From the NCBI GenBank assembly GCA_964496875.1, contig CAZCBH010000003.1, forward strand, positions 109,688 to 173,687: DNA of 64,000 nt. Reading direction: 5' to 3'. How positions within the stretch are numbered: position 1 is the first letter of the stretch; the number at the start of each line of letters is the position of its first letter. A program made the translations under genes and the position numbers. Shown piece by piece: positions 35,296-44,246 of this stretch. Source of the DNA: RI-106 sp964496875. Lineage in GTDB: Bacteria > Cyanobacteriota > Vampirovibrionia > Obscuribacterales > Obscuribacteraceae. The notes beneath the pieces are model-generated. The model worked only from the letters and a program-made list of their open reading frames with translations. It was not told the DNA's origin and did not search any database.

Positions 35296-36522
35296 TCAGA
35301 CCCAGGACCACTGCATTCGCGAAGGAACGAATACGCTGAGGTCGATGAAAGCCTGATCGAGAGTACTTCTTTGCAAATAACAGTGCCTCAGCACTTCGAT
35401 TACTCTGGTCCTGGGAAGAAAGCCCTGACGCAGCGCCGTTTGTAACCTGAGGGCAGAATAGAGGTATTTTTCATCTATCAGCTGGGATTTGATAAGACAA
35501 CTTCCTACTTTGATGGCACTATCGGAGTTCGCCGCCAGAGTCTTTTCCAGATCCTCTCGTGAACAGAGACCGGCATCGACTATCAAATCTCCCAGTTTAA
35601 AATTATCCAGCTCTTCTCTATCGGATAGAACCGAGTGAATCGCATCGTTGACTCTAGTCTCAGAGCTGCTCTTTGCCACCAGGGCTAACGCCCGGGCGGC
35701 CTCGCAGGGTCTGGCTATTCCTCCGGCAACAGCTTCCAGCAGATGTACCGCAGCGGAGTTTATCTCTCGATTAACGAGACCCCTTTCCAACAAAGTCTCA
35801 CCAAAATCCTTTTGTTTGAACAGCTCTATCTCCAGGCACTCGGCATAGTCCTCGCGACTTATCAGAGAAGACATCAAAAACAGCTCTCCTATTTTGACCT
35901 GCCTGGCATCGGGTCTGACGAACTTGCCCATCTCGAAAAGTGCCTGCTCTATGGTTATTCGTTTTTGATAAGCCTGTTGTAAAGCCTTGATTGCTATGTC
36001 CCGGGAAAGCCCCGCTTCCCTGACAAGAGTGAGAACATGCAACGCGCTCAATAATCCGGTAACTGATACCATACCTTCTATAACCAGGACCTGACCGATC
36101 ATAATAGATGATTCGTGACACTTGACCAGAAGCGGTCCCAATTGCTCCCTCTTCAAGACATTGGCGTCCAGCAATAGATTAGTGAGATCGTTTGTGGCAG
36201 TTACTACGGTACGGGTTGTTTTATGAAGGTCTTTTGCTTCGTTTATCGCTTCGCCAAGACCGATACCCTTTTTGACAGCCACCCGCAGAGCTCTAATGGC
36301 AAGATCGGGCGATATCTGCTTCGACTGCACTCGGCCAAGTGCGTCACCGACTAGATTGAGCCTCTCTTTGGGAATGGTACCGGAGTTCATGATCGCCTGG
36401 ATAACAGGGATATTGAGATCTCTGGCGACCTTTTTGAAATCGGCGAACTCACTTCTATCTATCAGTCCTGCACCGACCAGAAGCTGGACAAAAATCTGAG
36501 CATGTTCTGTCTGATTGATCAA
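35296..36522 (-). CDS. Protein of four GspE-N-like repeats
   Basis: With a TTG start at 36522 the protein has 408 residues. It is four copies of a unit of about 97 residues (starting near 10, 112, 209 and 308). Each begins with a short helical motif such as LGDLIVDAGLCSREDLEKTL or IGELFLMSSLISREDYAECL, repeats a similar motif, and ends in a helix such as AIKALQQAYQKRITIEQAL. The first part resembles the N-terminal domain of type II secretion/type IV pilus ATPases (GspE_N/MshEN), which in some proteins binds c-di-GMP. No ATPase domain follows. The frame is open to 36633, but that would overlap the esterase gene by 83 bases. Function unknown; the pilus-like neighbours fit. Confidence 0.7.
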   Translation of the reverse strand: MINQTEHAQIFVQLLVGAGLIDRSEFADFKKVARDLNIPVIQAIMNSGTIPKERLNLVGDALGRVQSKQISPDLAIRALRVAVKKGIGLGEAINEAKDLHKTTRTVVTATNDLTNLLLDANVLKREQLGPLLVKCHESSIMIGQVLVIEGMVSVTGLLSALHVLTLVREAGLSRDIAIKALQQAYQKRITIEQALFEMGKFVRPDARQVKIGELFLMSSLISREDYAECLEIELFKQKDFGETLLERGLVNREINSAAVHLLEAVAGGIARPCEAARALALVAKSSSETRVNDAIHSVLSDREELDNFKLGDLIVDAGLCSREDLEKTLAANSDSAIKVGSCLIKSQLIDEKYLYSALRLQTALRQGFLPRTRVIEVLRHCYLQRSTLDQAFIDLSVFVPSRMQWSWV

Positions 36523-36550
36523 TCCTGGATGATTCCTTTCTTCGGATATA

Positions 36551-38098
36551 TTATTCCACTTCCAGTTCGAACGGCACCACCGGAAGATCACCGTGCCCGA
36601 GGAGATTGCCCCGGGGATTGTCGGCCCAGGCATAGTAGACCTTCAAAGGTTTCTTGATCTTGTCGCACCAGACCTCTACCGAATCCCCCTTCAACTCGGC
36701 GTTCGCCCAGAACAATTTGTCATCGCGACCGGCGATCGCAAAACCTTCCGGCCGACTGCCTGCGGTCTTCAGAGACTTCATAGTATTTCGAAAATGAAGA
36801 ACCACTCTATCATCCTTTCGATCATGGGTGAAAAGACTTGGCGACTTGTAAGGATATGGCTTGTTGTACTGGGTTGCCAGGGCGATATCAGCAAGTCGCC
36901 GGCCGATCATGGCCCGGTCGCAAGCATGCCAGTCCGGCTCTTTAACGTGACAACAGTCGAGAGTCACCGCCATATAAGCATAAGGAACAACCACCGCCCG
37001 GGACTGGGCAAAGCGCAACTCGGCCACAGGGCTTGCTTTGACCGGAACCAGTTGCTTGGCACCATAGGGGGGAAGTTGAACGTAGAGAAATGGCATCTCA
37101 GGCTCATCGAAGCGGGCTCGCCAATCACGAATCAAAGTGGTGAGAAAGAAGCCGTAATCATCGGATTCGTAGACATTCGCCTCCCCTTGATACCAGAGCA
37201 CCCCTTTAAAAAAATAGGGCGTCAGCGGGTTGATCATCGTGTTATACAGCGTAGTCGGAGACAAGAATAGCTGCCTTGCCGGGTCTTCCTCAATCTTCTT
37301 TTTCATGCTTTCTCGGGCATTGAGAACCAGGTTGCGCGTGGGGAAGTTCTTCTCCTTAAGTCCCTTTTCGATAGAGTCGATTTTTTTGATCAGACCCCTG
37401 CCATCAGGATAGGAATTTAGCCCGTCGCGGCTGAGCCAGGGCTGAATCGGACTGCCACCCACCGCCGCTACAACGACCCCCACCGGAATATCTATTTCGC
37501 GCTGCACTTTAAGAGCAAAGGCGGTGGCCACGGCTGAGCAACCAGGGGCGGTATCATTGTCAAAAATCTTCCAGCTGGCATTGACCTCATACTCTTGCCT
37601 GGCTGAGACCCTGGGAGGCAATTTCAAGAAGCGCATTCGATTGTCGAATTTTGTGCCGGCGATCTCCTCATCGAGATGAGAGTACTTATTGCTCAAAACC
37701 ATATTAGACTGACCGGAACACAGCCACACCTCACCGATCAGTACATCCCTGACTACTGTCTTCTGGTCTCCGCTCACCACAGTCAACTCATGGGGGCCGC
37801 CGGCGGGCATCGGCTTGAGGGTGGCAAGCCAGCGCCCTTTCTCGTCGGCGAAAGCCACCGCTTTGTTCTCTCCTATTCCGACCCCGACAATCTCTTTAGG
37901 GTCGGCCTGTCCAAAAACTCTGATAGGGGCGTTTCGTTGCAGGACCATGTGGTCTGAAAAAAGCCCGGATAAAACAACCCTGGCCTGGCATGCTTCGGGA
38001 AAGCCTGCAGTAAGAATCAGAAGCGCCAGAGTAAGCCAGTAAGAATAAATAAGCAGCTTTTTCCGTGTTCCTTGCTCTGAGACTGGTTTGGTTACCAT
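36551..38098 (-). CDS. Exported sialate O-acetylesterase family esterase
   Basis: From the ATG at 38098 the protein has 515 residues. A signal peptide (about 12-37, ending EACQA) is followed by a small beta domain (SGLFSDHMVLQRN) and an SGNH-type hydrolase with the nucleophile serine in WLCSGQSNM. LWYQGEANVY is the second family block. It removes acetyl groups from sugars in the envelope or outside the cell; the sugar need not be sialic acid. The frame is open to 38359, but the extra 87 residues are low-complexity (SSDSSDSSG) and precede the signal peptide, so they are rejected. Confidence 0.85.
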   Translation of the reverse strand: MVTKPVSEQGTRKKLLIYSYWLTLALLILTAGFPEACQARVVLSGLFSDHMVLQRNAPIRVFGQADPKEIVGVGIGENKAVAFADEKGRWLATLKPMPAGGPHELTVVSGDQKTVVRDVLIGEVWLCSGQSNMVLSNKYSHLDEEIAGTKFDNRMRFLKLPPRVSARQEYEVNASWKIFDNDTAPGCSAVATAFALKVQREIDIPVGVVVAAVGGSPIQPWLSRDGLNSYPDGRGLIKKIDSIEKGLKEKNFPTRNLVLNARESMKKKIEEDPARQLFLSPTTLYNTMINPLTPYFFKGVLWYQGEANVYESDDYGFFLTTLIRDWRARFDEPEMPFLYVQLPPYGAKQLVPVKASPVAELRFAQSRAVVVPYAYMAVTLDCCHVKEPDWHACDRAMIGRRLADIALATQYNKPYPYKSPSLFTHDRKDDRVVLHFRNTMKSLKTAGSRPEGFAIAGRDDKLFWANAELKGDSVEVWCDKIKKPLKVYYAWADNPRGNLLGHGDLPVVPFELEVE

Positions 38099-38421
38099 AA
38101 ACGCCTGCCTGTTTGTTATTCGAATTCCGATTACATCACAATTTAATTGACTCTGCCCGAAAGAGCCTGACGAATCTGAAGAGTCAGAAGAATTTGAAGA
38201 ATACATTGTTCCAAGATTCTCTCCAAACCGGGGCAAACTTGAACATTTCTTCTTCATTCTCTTAAAGCGGAGCGCCAGGCGTCGCTTGACATCTATAAAG
38301 CTTGTGATATTCTTAGGTATAACTTGGAAACCGTCTTCCTTACTATCTGAATTATCCAAGCACTATCTCCTCTATTTCCGGGTATATAGAAGTGAGACCC
38401 CAGCCCCAGAACGGTGAAAGC
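38099..38421. other. Divergent region with low-complexity tract and promoter
   Basis: Between the esterase and the Asn/Tyr-rich gene there is no gene. At 38160-38205 a GAA-rich imperfect repeat of 6 to 9 bases would code for Ser/Asp on the minus strand if translated. A promoter-like pair lies at 38286-38313. Confidence 0.45.
38286..38313 (+). promoter_or_regulatory. Candidate promoter of the Asn/Tyr-rich exported protein
   Basis: TTGACA (38286-38291) and TATTCT (38308-38313) are separated by 16 bases. The start of transcription would be near 38320, leaving a leader of about 100 bases. Confidence 0.42.
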
Positions 38422-38949
38422 ATGAGCGTTTCTAGAAATTCTATACTGACAACACTTTTGGTCCTGACCGGTCTTTGCTCGATGAGCCCAGTATCGGCCC
38501 AGGGCTATCACTATGGCTACGGCTCCAGCCGTGTGGTAAATCAAAACAACATCGGATTGAGCAACCACGACTCCTCCTATATAAGCCCCGGCTGTATTTC
38601 TGACTCTGCCAAAGGAGTTGTGCGCAACGGCTACCGTCCCAATCCACTCCTACCCCAGGTCAATCTGGGCAGAACGGTCAAAACCGCCGGCGACAACCTC
38701 TATCAAGGTGGCGCTCCGTATCTGGAAACCAACAGCCTCTACCAGCCCAGACCGGTGGTCAGACGCAACAATGGTAGCAACCAGGTCAACAACCAGCAAA
38801 GGCAGAATGTCTACTACCCGGGACAGAATGCGAATTCCGGCAACGGGTACAGCTACTCCTCAGGGGGCGCCATGACCTATGGAGAGAGCGACAACTACAA
38901 AAACAGCAATAGCAACAGTACCGGTAACGCCTACAGTTACGGTCGCTAG
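38422..38949 (+). CDS. Exported Asn/Ser/Tyr-rich low-complexity protein
   Basis: The 175-residue protein starts at the ATG at 38422, which has GGTGAAAG before it; an in-frame GTG at 38392 is less likely. A signal peptide ends near SPVSAQG (about residue 26). The mature part has no fold I recognise and becomes richer in Asn, Ser, Gly and Tyr towards the end (for example SYSSGGAMTYGES and NSNSNSTGNAYSYGR). Such sequences are common in secreted adhesive or matrix proteins, but the role here is unknown. Confidence 0.65.
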   Translation: MSVSRNSILTTLLVLTGLCSMSPVSAQGYHYGYGSSRVVNQNNIGLSNHDSSYISPGCISDSAKGVVRNGYRPNPLLPQVNLGRTVKTAGDNLYQGGAPYLETNSLYQPRPVVRRNNGSNQVNNQQRQNVYYPGQNANSGNGYSYSSGGAMTYGESDNYKNSNSNSTGNAYSYGR

Positions 38950-39049
38950 AAGCGCTTGTAAAAATAGTCAAAACGATTAGAGACGATTCATGCTATTGTC
39001 TTAGCTCCGCACTGAATTTACTGGATCGATAGATGGATGGAGCAAGCAT

Positions 39050-40249
39050 ATGGCAAAAATAATCGTGCTTGGCGGAGCCGGAGCAATGGGCAGAATCACT
39101 GTTCAAGACCTGGCCAGAACCGCCCGGGATACCGAGATCGTAATCGCCGACCTGGACTTGGCCAGAGCCGATGAGCTTAAAAACAGCATCAAAGAAGGTC
39201 ATGTCACCACCCTGAAGGTCGATATCAAGGACGAAGAGAGCCTGGTCACAGCACTCAAAGGTATGGACGTGGTGGTCAACGCCACCCCCTATTACTTCAA
39301 TCGGGCCGTGATGAAAGCAGCTCTTAAAGCCGATGCCGACTATCTAGATCTTGGCGGTCTCTATCACGAAACAATCAAACAGCTCGAATATCAAAAAGAC
39401 TTTGCCGAGAAAGGCAGGCTCGCCATCCTGGGCATGGGCTCCACCCCTGGTACCACTAACGTGATGGCTGCCGCTGCCGCCCGAGATCTGGACAGTATAG
39501 AAGATGTAATAATCTACTGCGCGGGCGAAGAGTTGAAAAAGCCGGATGATTCGCATCCATTCTTCCCTCCTTACATGCTCGACACCATTCTCGATGAATA
39601 CACCATGGACGCGATCATCTTTAAGGACGGAAAAATCGATACCATAGCGCCTATTTCGGTGGATGAGACTGTCGACTTCGGAGAGCTGGTCGGCAAGCAA
39701 TCGGTGATTCACACCATTCACTCGGAGCTCGCCACCATTCCGGATACATTCAAATCAAAAGGCATTAAGAACGCCGCATTCAAACTGGCGCTCGGTCAGG
39801 AGTTTCACGACAAAGTCAAATTCCTGGTCGAACTCGGCTTCGGCTCGAAAGAGCCGATTAAAACAAGCGAAGGCACCTTCCATCCTCGCAAAATCCTCAC
39901 AGCCATGATCGAGCAGTTTCCAAAGCCGGAAGGTGCCGGCGAAGATTGCGAGATCCTTAGAGTGGTGGTTACGGGCAAATCAAAAGGCGAGAATAAAACC
40001 ATCACCATGGAAGCGCTGGCCAAAACCGATACCCGCCCGGGCGGATTCGGAGGAGCCGATATGAACACCGGTGTACCACCATCGATAGTGGCGCAAATGA
40101 TAGTCGACAAAATGACCGCCGACTATAAAGGCGTGCTTCCTCCGGAAGTCTGCGTCAATCCTGACCATTTCTTCAAAGAGCTGGCCAAACGAAACATCAT
40201 CGTCAGCCGCGACAAAAAACCGGTTTGCGACAAAGTTTCGGTTAGCTGA
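39050..40249 (+). CDS. Saccharopine dehydrogenase family NAD(P)-dependent enzyme
   Basis: The 399-residue protein has an N-terminal Rossmann fold (IIVLGGAGAMGRITVQDLA, DLDLARA, VVVNATPYYFN) and the family's second half with GMGSTPGTTNVMAAAAAR. Enzymes of this group act on saccharopine or on carboxynorspermidine and related amino acids. The particular substrate cannot be told, and no lysine or polyamine gene is next to it. A hairpin with T tail at 40271-40301, inside the convergent fabD gene, would terminate its transcript. Confidence 0.85.
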   Translation: MAKIIVLGGAGAMGRITVQDLARTARDTEIVIADLDLARADELKNSIKEGHVTTLKVDIKDEESLVTALKGMDVVVNATPYYFNRAVMKAALKADADYLDLGGLYHETIKQLEYQKDFAEKGRLAILGMGSTPGTTNVMAAAAARDLDSIEDVIIYCAGEELKKPDDSHPFFPPYMLDTILDEYTMDAIIFKDGKIDTIAPISVDETVDFGELVGKQSVIHTIHSELATIPDTFKSKGIKNAAFKLALGQEFHDKVKFLVELGFGSKEPIKTSEGTFHPRKILTAMIEQFPKPEGAGEDCEILRVVVTGKSKGENKTITMEALAKTDTRPGGFGGADMNTGVPPSIVAQMIVDKMTADYKGVLPPEVCVNPDHFFKELAKRNIIVSRDKKPVCDKVSVS

Positions 40250-40261
40250 TTCAAAAACAGA

Positions 40262-41236
40262 TTAAACCCGAGCGGCGCTGAGTTCACTCAGCGTCGCTTT
40301 TAGACTTTCACTGTCGTTTATATTAAATACCCTGACCGACTCATCGATTTTCTTGACCAGTCCGGTGAGGACATTGCCTGGTCCTATCTCGACGAAAGTA
40401 TCGGCACCATTCTCGATCATGAATTCCACCGACTCGTACCAGCGCACAGGACTGCGCATCTGCATATCGAGCTTTTCTTTTATCGAAGCCACTTCCTGAC
40501 TGCCGCGGGCATCAAAGTTCTGAACCACTTCACAGGCAGGAGCTTTAAGTGCGCAAACAGAAAGTAAGTGCGAGAATTCGCTAGCGGCCTCTTCCATTAA
40601 TGGCGAATGGAAAGCACCACCGACCGGCAAAGGAATCGCTTTGCCGCCTTCACCTTTGACCCTTGCCGAAGCAGCTTTAACCGCTTCAGGGCTGCCCGAA
40701 ATCACGAGCTGTTGCCGCGAATTGAAATTGGCGAGCACCACAGTCGACTCAGCTTCCGACTTGCCTTCCGCCCTGAATTCGTCCGATACTGCCCGGGCGA
40801 TCTTCTCGAGCACTTCCGGGTCCACTTTCAAAACAGCCGCCATAGCACCTTTGGGACAGGACTCCATCAATGATGCCCGCTTTTCGACCAGCTTCACCGC
40901 GTCTTCCATGTCCAGAGCCCCGACTGCAGCAAGCGCGGTAATTTCGCCCAGGCTGTGACCGGCGACAAAGTCGGGCTTGGGTCCATTGAGGTTTTGATAA
41001 CAGCTCCAGGCAGCTAGCGACGCTGCCATTATCGTGGGCTGGGTGTTCACTGTCCGTTTGAGCTCATCTTGCGGTCCTTCGAAACATAGTTGACTCAAAG
41101 ACCTGCCGGCATACTGATCTAGCTTTGCGAAAGTCTCTTTGGCTTCCTCATAGCTCTCATAGAGATCGAGCCCCATTCCCACCGACTGGGAACCCTGACC
41201 GGGAAACAAACAGACCAATTTACCCTTGCTAGCCAT
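40262..41236 (-). CDS. fabD: Malonyl-CoA:ACP transacylase
   Basis: FabD moves malonyl from CoA to acyl carrier protein for fatty-acid synthesis. The protein (324 residues) has FPGQGSQSVGMG, the nucleophile serine in GHSLGE near 95, and GAFHSPLM with the active-site histidine near 200. AGGAG lies nine bases before the ATG at 41236; an adjacent in-frame TTG at 41239 is also possible. It is the last gene of the yceD-rpmF-plsX-fabH-fabD cluster. Confidence 0.96.
   Translation of the reverse strand: MASKGKLVCLFPGQGSQSVGMGLDLYESYEEAKETFAKLDQYAGRSLSQLCFEGPQDELKRTVNTQPTIMAASLAAWSCYQNLNGPKPDFVAGHSLGEITALAAVGALDMEDAVKLVEKRASLMESCPKGAMAAVLKVDPEVLEKIARAVSDEFRAEGKSEAESTVVLANFNSRQQLVISGSPEAVKAASARVKGEGGKAIPLPVGGAFHSPLMEEAASEFSHLLSVCALKAPACEVVQNFDARGSQEVASIKEKLDMQMRSPVRWYESVEFMIENGADTFVEIGPGNVLTGLVKKIDESVRVFNINDSESLKATLSELSAARV
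40271..40301 (+). terminator. Intrinsic terminator inside the 3' end of fabD
   Basis: AGCGGCGCTGAGT (40271-40283) pairs with ACTCAGCGTCGCT (40286-40298), with one G-T pair and a tight loop, and is followed by TTTT on the plus strand. It lies 22 bases after the saccharopine-dehydrogenase-like gene and within the last coding bases of fabD on the other strand. Confidence 0.7.
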
Positions 41237-41263
41237 CAATCGACACTCCTATTTCTGAGCTTC

Positions 41264-42349
41264 CTAAACTTCCTGAACTTCCTGGGTTTCCCGGTTCTCT
41301 CTCACCTCTCCGGCATTCTCAGTTTTCTTATGCAGACGCCTTTGATCTCTGGCGGTCCATTTGACTATGGCCGAAGCCCAGGTCAAACCGGCACCGAATC
41401 CCACCAGGCAGATAGTGGAAGGCACTCGAATCTGGTCTCTTTGAATGGCCTGCCAGAGAGCCAGAGGAATCGATGCAGCAGAGGTATTGCCCATCTCATC
41501 GACATTGGTGACAAGTTGCTCCGCCGACATGCCAAGGCGTTCGGCAGCCGACTTGATGATTCGGATATTGGCCTGGTGCGGAACTAAAAAGTCCACATCT
41601 TCTACCGTAATGCCGGCGTTCTCACAAGCAGTCTTCACCGCTTCGGGCACTCTTTGCACTGCGAAATTGTAGATTGCCTTACCGTTCATCTGCAGATAAC
41701 GCTCCACCGCTCTGGGTGGCGTGGTGCCATTGTGGGGATAGGCTGTCCCCGTATTCGGTATCGAAAGGAGATGGGCTCCGGTGCCGTCCGCCCTCAAATA
41801 TGTTGACAATATGCCAGTCTCGCCTTCTTCGTCAGCTTCCAGAACAAAGGCTCCGGCTCCGTCCCCGAACAAAATACAAGTATTTCTGTCTTCCCAATCG
41901 AGGAAACGAGAGTGAATGTCGGCGCCAATTACAAGAACTCTTTTATAGGTACCGGACCCGATAAACTGATGGGCGACCGAAAGGGCGTAGACTATACCGG
42001 TGCAAGCCGCCTCCAGATCAAAGGCAGCGGCATTAACAGCTCCGATTGCTCCCTGAACCTTGCAGGCAGTAGAAGGATAAAGATCATCCGGGGTTGAAGT
42101 AGCTACAATAATCAGATCGATGGTATCGGCCTCGATACCGGCAAATCCAAGAGCATCCCTTGCCGCCTCGATAGCCAGCCCGGAGGTCGTCTCGGTATCA
42201 AGAGCGATGCGGCGTTCTTTTATACCGGTCCTGGTGGTAATCCACTCATCAGAAGTATCTACCAATCGGGTCAGGTCGCTATTCTTTACAACGGATGCCG
42301 GAAGACCGGCGCCGACACCGATAATTCTTGCACCAACCGGAAATTTCAC
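41264..42349 (-). CDS. fabH: Beta-ketoacyl-ACP synthase III
   Basis: KAS III starts fatty-acid synthesis by joining acetyl-CoA and malonyl-ACP. In 361 residues it has the triad Cys116 (LEAACTGIVYAL), His in VPHQANIRI and Asn in DEMGNTSAAS. The last 30 residues after WTARDQRRLHKK form a charged tail absent from typical FabH and end in a small QEV repeat. The GTG start overlaps the plsX stop as GTGA. Confidence 0.95.
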   Translation of the reverse strand: MKFPVGARIIGVGAGLPASVVKNSDLTRLVDTSDEWITTRTGIKERRIALDTETTSGLAIEAARDALGFAGIEADTIDLIIVATSTPDDLYPSTACKVQGAIGAVNAAAFDLEAACTGIVYALSVAHQFIGSGTYKRVLVIGADIHSRFLDWEDRNTCILFGDGAGAFVLEADEEGETGILSTYLRADGTGAHLLSIPNTGTAYPHNGTTPPRAVERYLQMNGKAIYNFAVQRVPEAVKTACENAGITVEDVDFLVPHQANIRIIKSAAERLGMSAEQLVTNVDEMGNTSAASIPLALWQAIQRDQIRVPSTICLVGFGAGLTWASAIVKWTARDQRRLHKKTENAGEVRENRETQEVQEV

Positions 42350-43389
42350 TTAACACTACCTGCAGTGCTCAAGCTGAGCGTGGTCTCGATCCGGCTCACT
42401 ATGTTGGCGAGCACCATATCCTTTGCCACTCGAATAGCATTCTTGATTGCGGTGTGTCGGGAGCCGCCGTGGGCTATAACACAAACACCTTTTACGCCGA
42501 CCAGTAGTGCACCACCGGCAACGTTCGGATCTACTCGGGCTTTCATAGCCTTGATCGCCGACTCGGCCAGTACACCGGCAATCTTGCCCCGGACCGAACT
42601 CATCAACTCCTGACGAAGCATGAAGCCGACCATTCTGGCGATGCCTTCGGCGGTCTTCAAGGAGACATTGCCGGTAAATCCATCGGTAACAACCACGTCG
42701 ACCTTGCCCATCGGATAATCTCGTCCTTCGACAAACCCGATGAAATTAATCAGATCGGTCTGGGAGAACATCCGATGAACCTCTTTGACCAGCTCGGTCC
42801 CCTTGGTATCTTCGGTACCGATATTGAGAACTCCTACCTTCGGATTCTCGATATTATGCAAACCTTTAGCAAGAATAGAACCCATCAAGCCGAACTGGAA
42901 AAGCTGATTGGCGGTGCATTCCACATTGGCTCCCACATCCAGCATAATGCAGCGCTGGGGATGAATAGTCGGCATGGTGCAGGCGATGGCAGCCCGCTCT
43001 ACATTGGCAATTCTGCCAAGACCCAATTGGGCGGCACCGGCAGCGGCTCCGGTCGAACCGGCGGCCACGAGAGCATCGGCAGCGCCTTCGGCAACCTGCC
43101 TCGTGGCCACGACAATAGAAGCGTTTCTTTTCTTGAGCAACGCGCGGCTGGGTTTCTCTCCCATGTCCACCACTTCGCTGGCGTGGATGATACTGATATT
43201 GAGCGACTCAGGGTCTCTGCCGTCCATGAGCTTGCGAACGTTAGGACGGCGAAATTCAGCCAGCACAGCTTCTTCTGGACCAACTAACTGTATGGCGACA
43301 CCGTACTCCATAGCTGCAAGCACAGCACCATGGACGACCTCTCTGGGGGCATAATCACCACCCATGGCGTCTATGGCAATTCGAATCAT
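42346..43389 (-). CDS. plsX: Phosphate acyltransferase PlsX
   Basis: PlsX makes acyl phosphate from acyl-ACP for phospholipid synthesis. The 347-residue protein starts with IAIDAMGGDYAP and contains VAAGSTGAAAG, LDVGANVECTA and VTDGFTGNVSLKTAEG, all family signatures. It stands between rpmF and fabH, the usual order for these genes, and is coupled to fabH by an overlap. Confidence 0.97.
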   Translation of the reverse strand: MIRIAIDAMGGDYAPREVVHGAVLAAMEYGVAIQLVGPEEAVLAEFRRPNVRKLMDGRDPESLNISIIHASEVVDMGEKPSRALLKKRNASIVVATRQVAEGAADALVAAGSTGAAAGAAQLGLGRIANVERAAIACTMPTIHPQRCIMLDVGANVECTANQLFQFGLMGSILAKGLHNIENPKVGVLNIGTEDTKGTELVKEVHRMFSQTDLINFIGFVEGRDYPMGKVDVVVTDGFTGNVSLKTAEGIARMVGFMLRQELMSSVRGKIAGVLAESAIKAMKARVDPNVAGGALLVGVKGVCVIAHGGSRHTAIKNAIRVAKDMVLANIVSRIETTLSLSTAGSVK

Positions 43390-43445
43390 GAGCGCTCTAA
43401 GCTCCGCAATTGAAAGTTAACCCGACCCCGTGAGACTGGCGTTTT

Positions 43446-43631
43446 TTAGAATATAGCGTCTCTTTTGAATGCAGGGCGCCCCCGGTAATATTCACACTCG
43501 GGGCAGATTCGGTGAGGTTGTGCGTTGGCTCCACAGTTGGAGCACTTGGAGAGGGTTACTTCACCGGCTTTCCAGCCAGCTCTTCTCTGATGCTGTTTTT
43601 GATGGGATGTTTTCTTCTTAGGGCAAGCCAT
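43446..43631 (-). CDS. rpmF: 50S ribosomal protein bL32
   Basis: From the ATG at 43631 the protein has 61 residues: MACPKKKTSHQKQHQRRA, then the zinc ribbon C-x2-C-x9-C-x2-C (CSNCG and CPECE). GGAGG is placed about ten bases upstream. The frame continues to 43649, but the six extra residues are not part of the family. All four zinc cysteines are kept. Confidence 0.95.
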   Translation of the reverse strand: MACPKKKTSHQKQHQRRAGWKAGEVTLSKCSNCGANAQPHRICPECEYYRGRPAFKRDAIF

Positions 43632-43670
43632 TCTGAGTTGGTCCTCCAAACGAGTCGGACTGTATATTAT

Positions 43671-44222
43671 CTACGAATTTTCTCCAGATTCCTGCTTATG
43701 CAACAGAGTCTTTAAATTCTTCCATCTGGGATCTATTTCACCTTTGTCGACACGAGCCGGGGTGTTATCGCCTGAATCACTTACACAGTCAGACTCAGGA
43801 GCATCCGGACAACCAGGACAATCCTCTCCGCAGCGACAAAAAACCGGTGCTGCTAACGTTACAGCTTGATACACAACATCGTCGATGTCAAGACATCCGT
43901 CAGCCGGTAGGGCTTCGAAGAAGTCGTCTTTCAGCAATTCCTTCTCCCGGGGGGCATTCTCTTCCTCCCGAGGATCTAAATACGCGAATTGTTCATCGAT
44001 GTCGACGGTCAGAGCCTGAAAGTAAGGGCGCAGACAAACATGGCAAGAGAGCTTGAGCAAAGTACTGACCGTCCCCAACAGTCGGATACCGCCCACACTG
44101 GATGATACGAGCAACTCACCGACCACGGGCTTGACCGCCCCTTCCACGGTGAGATTCTCATTGAAACCGAAGCGCAAACGTCGTTGCGGCAGCGAATTCA
44201 ACTCGTGAAGGTTAATCTTCAA
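43671..44222 (-). CDS. yceD: YceD/DUF177 family protein
   Basis: YceD proteins are linked to 23S rRNA accumulation and ribosome assembly and usually precede rpmF, as here. The 183-residue protein has the first family motif around CHVCLRPY and a second cysteine cluster, CRCGEDCPGC, near the C-terminus. The start is a TTG with GGGAGGAG about 12 bases before it. The C-terminal 40 residues are acidic and variable. Confidence 0.85.
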   Translation of the reverse strand: MKINLHELNSLPQRRLRFGFNENLTVEGAVKPVVGELLVSSSVGGIRLLGTVSTLLKLSCHVCLRPYFQALTVDIDEQFAYLDPREEENAPREKELLKDDFFEALPADGCLDIDDVVYQAVTLAAPVFCRCGEDCPGCPDAPESDCVSDSGDNTPARVDKGEIDPRWKNLKTLLHKQESGENS

Positions 44223-44246
44223 TTAGCTTGCTGCTCCTCCCGATCT

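Noticed and set aside
38099..38359. Extended frame before the acetylesterase with Ser/Asp repeats
   Set aside because: It would place 87 low-complexity residues before a normal signal peptide and would overlap the divergent promoter.
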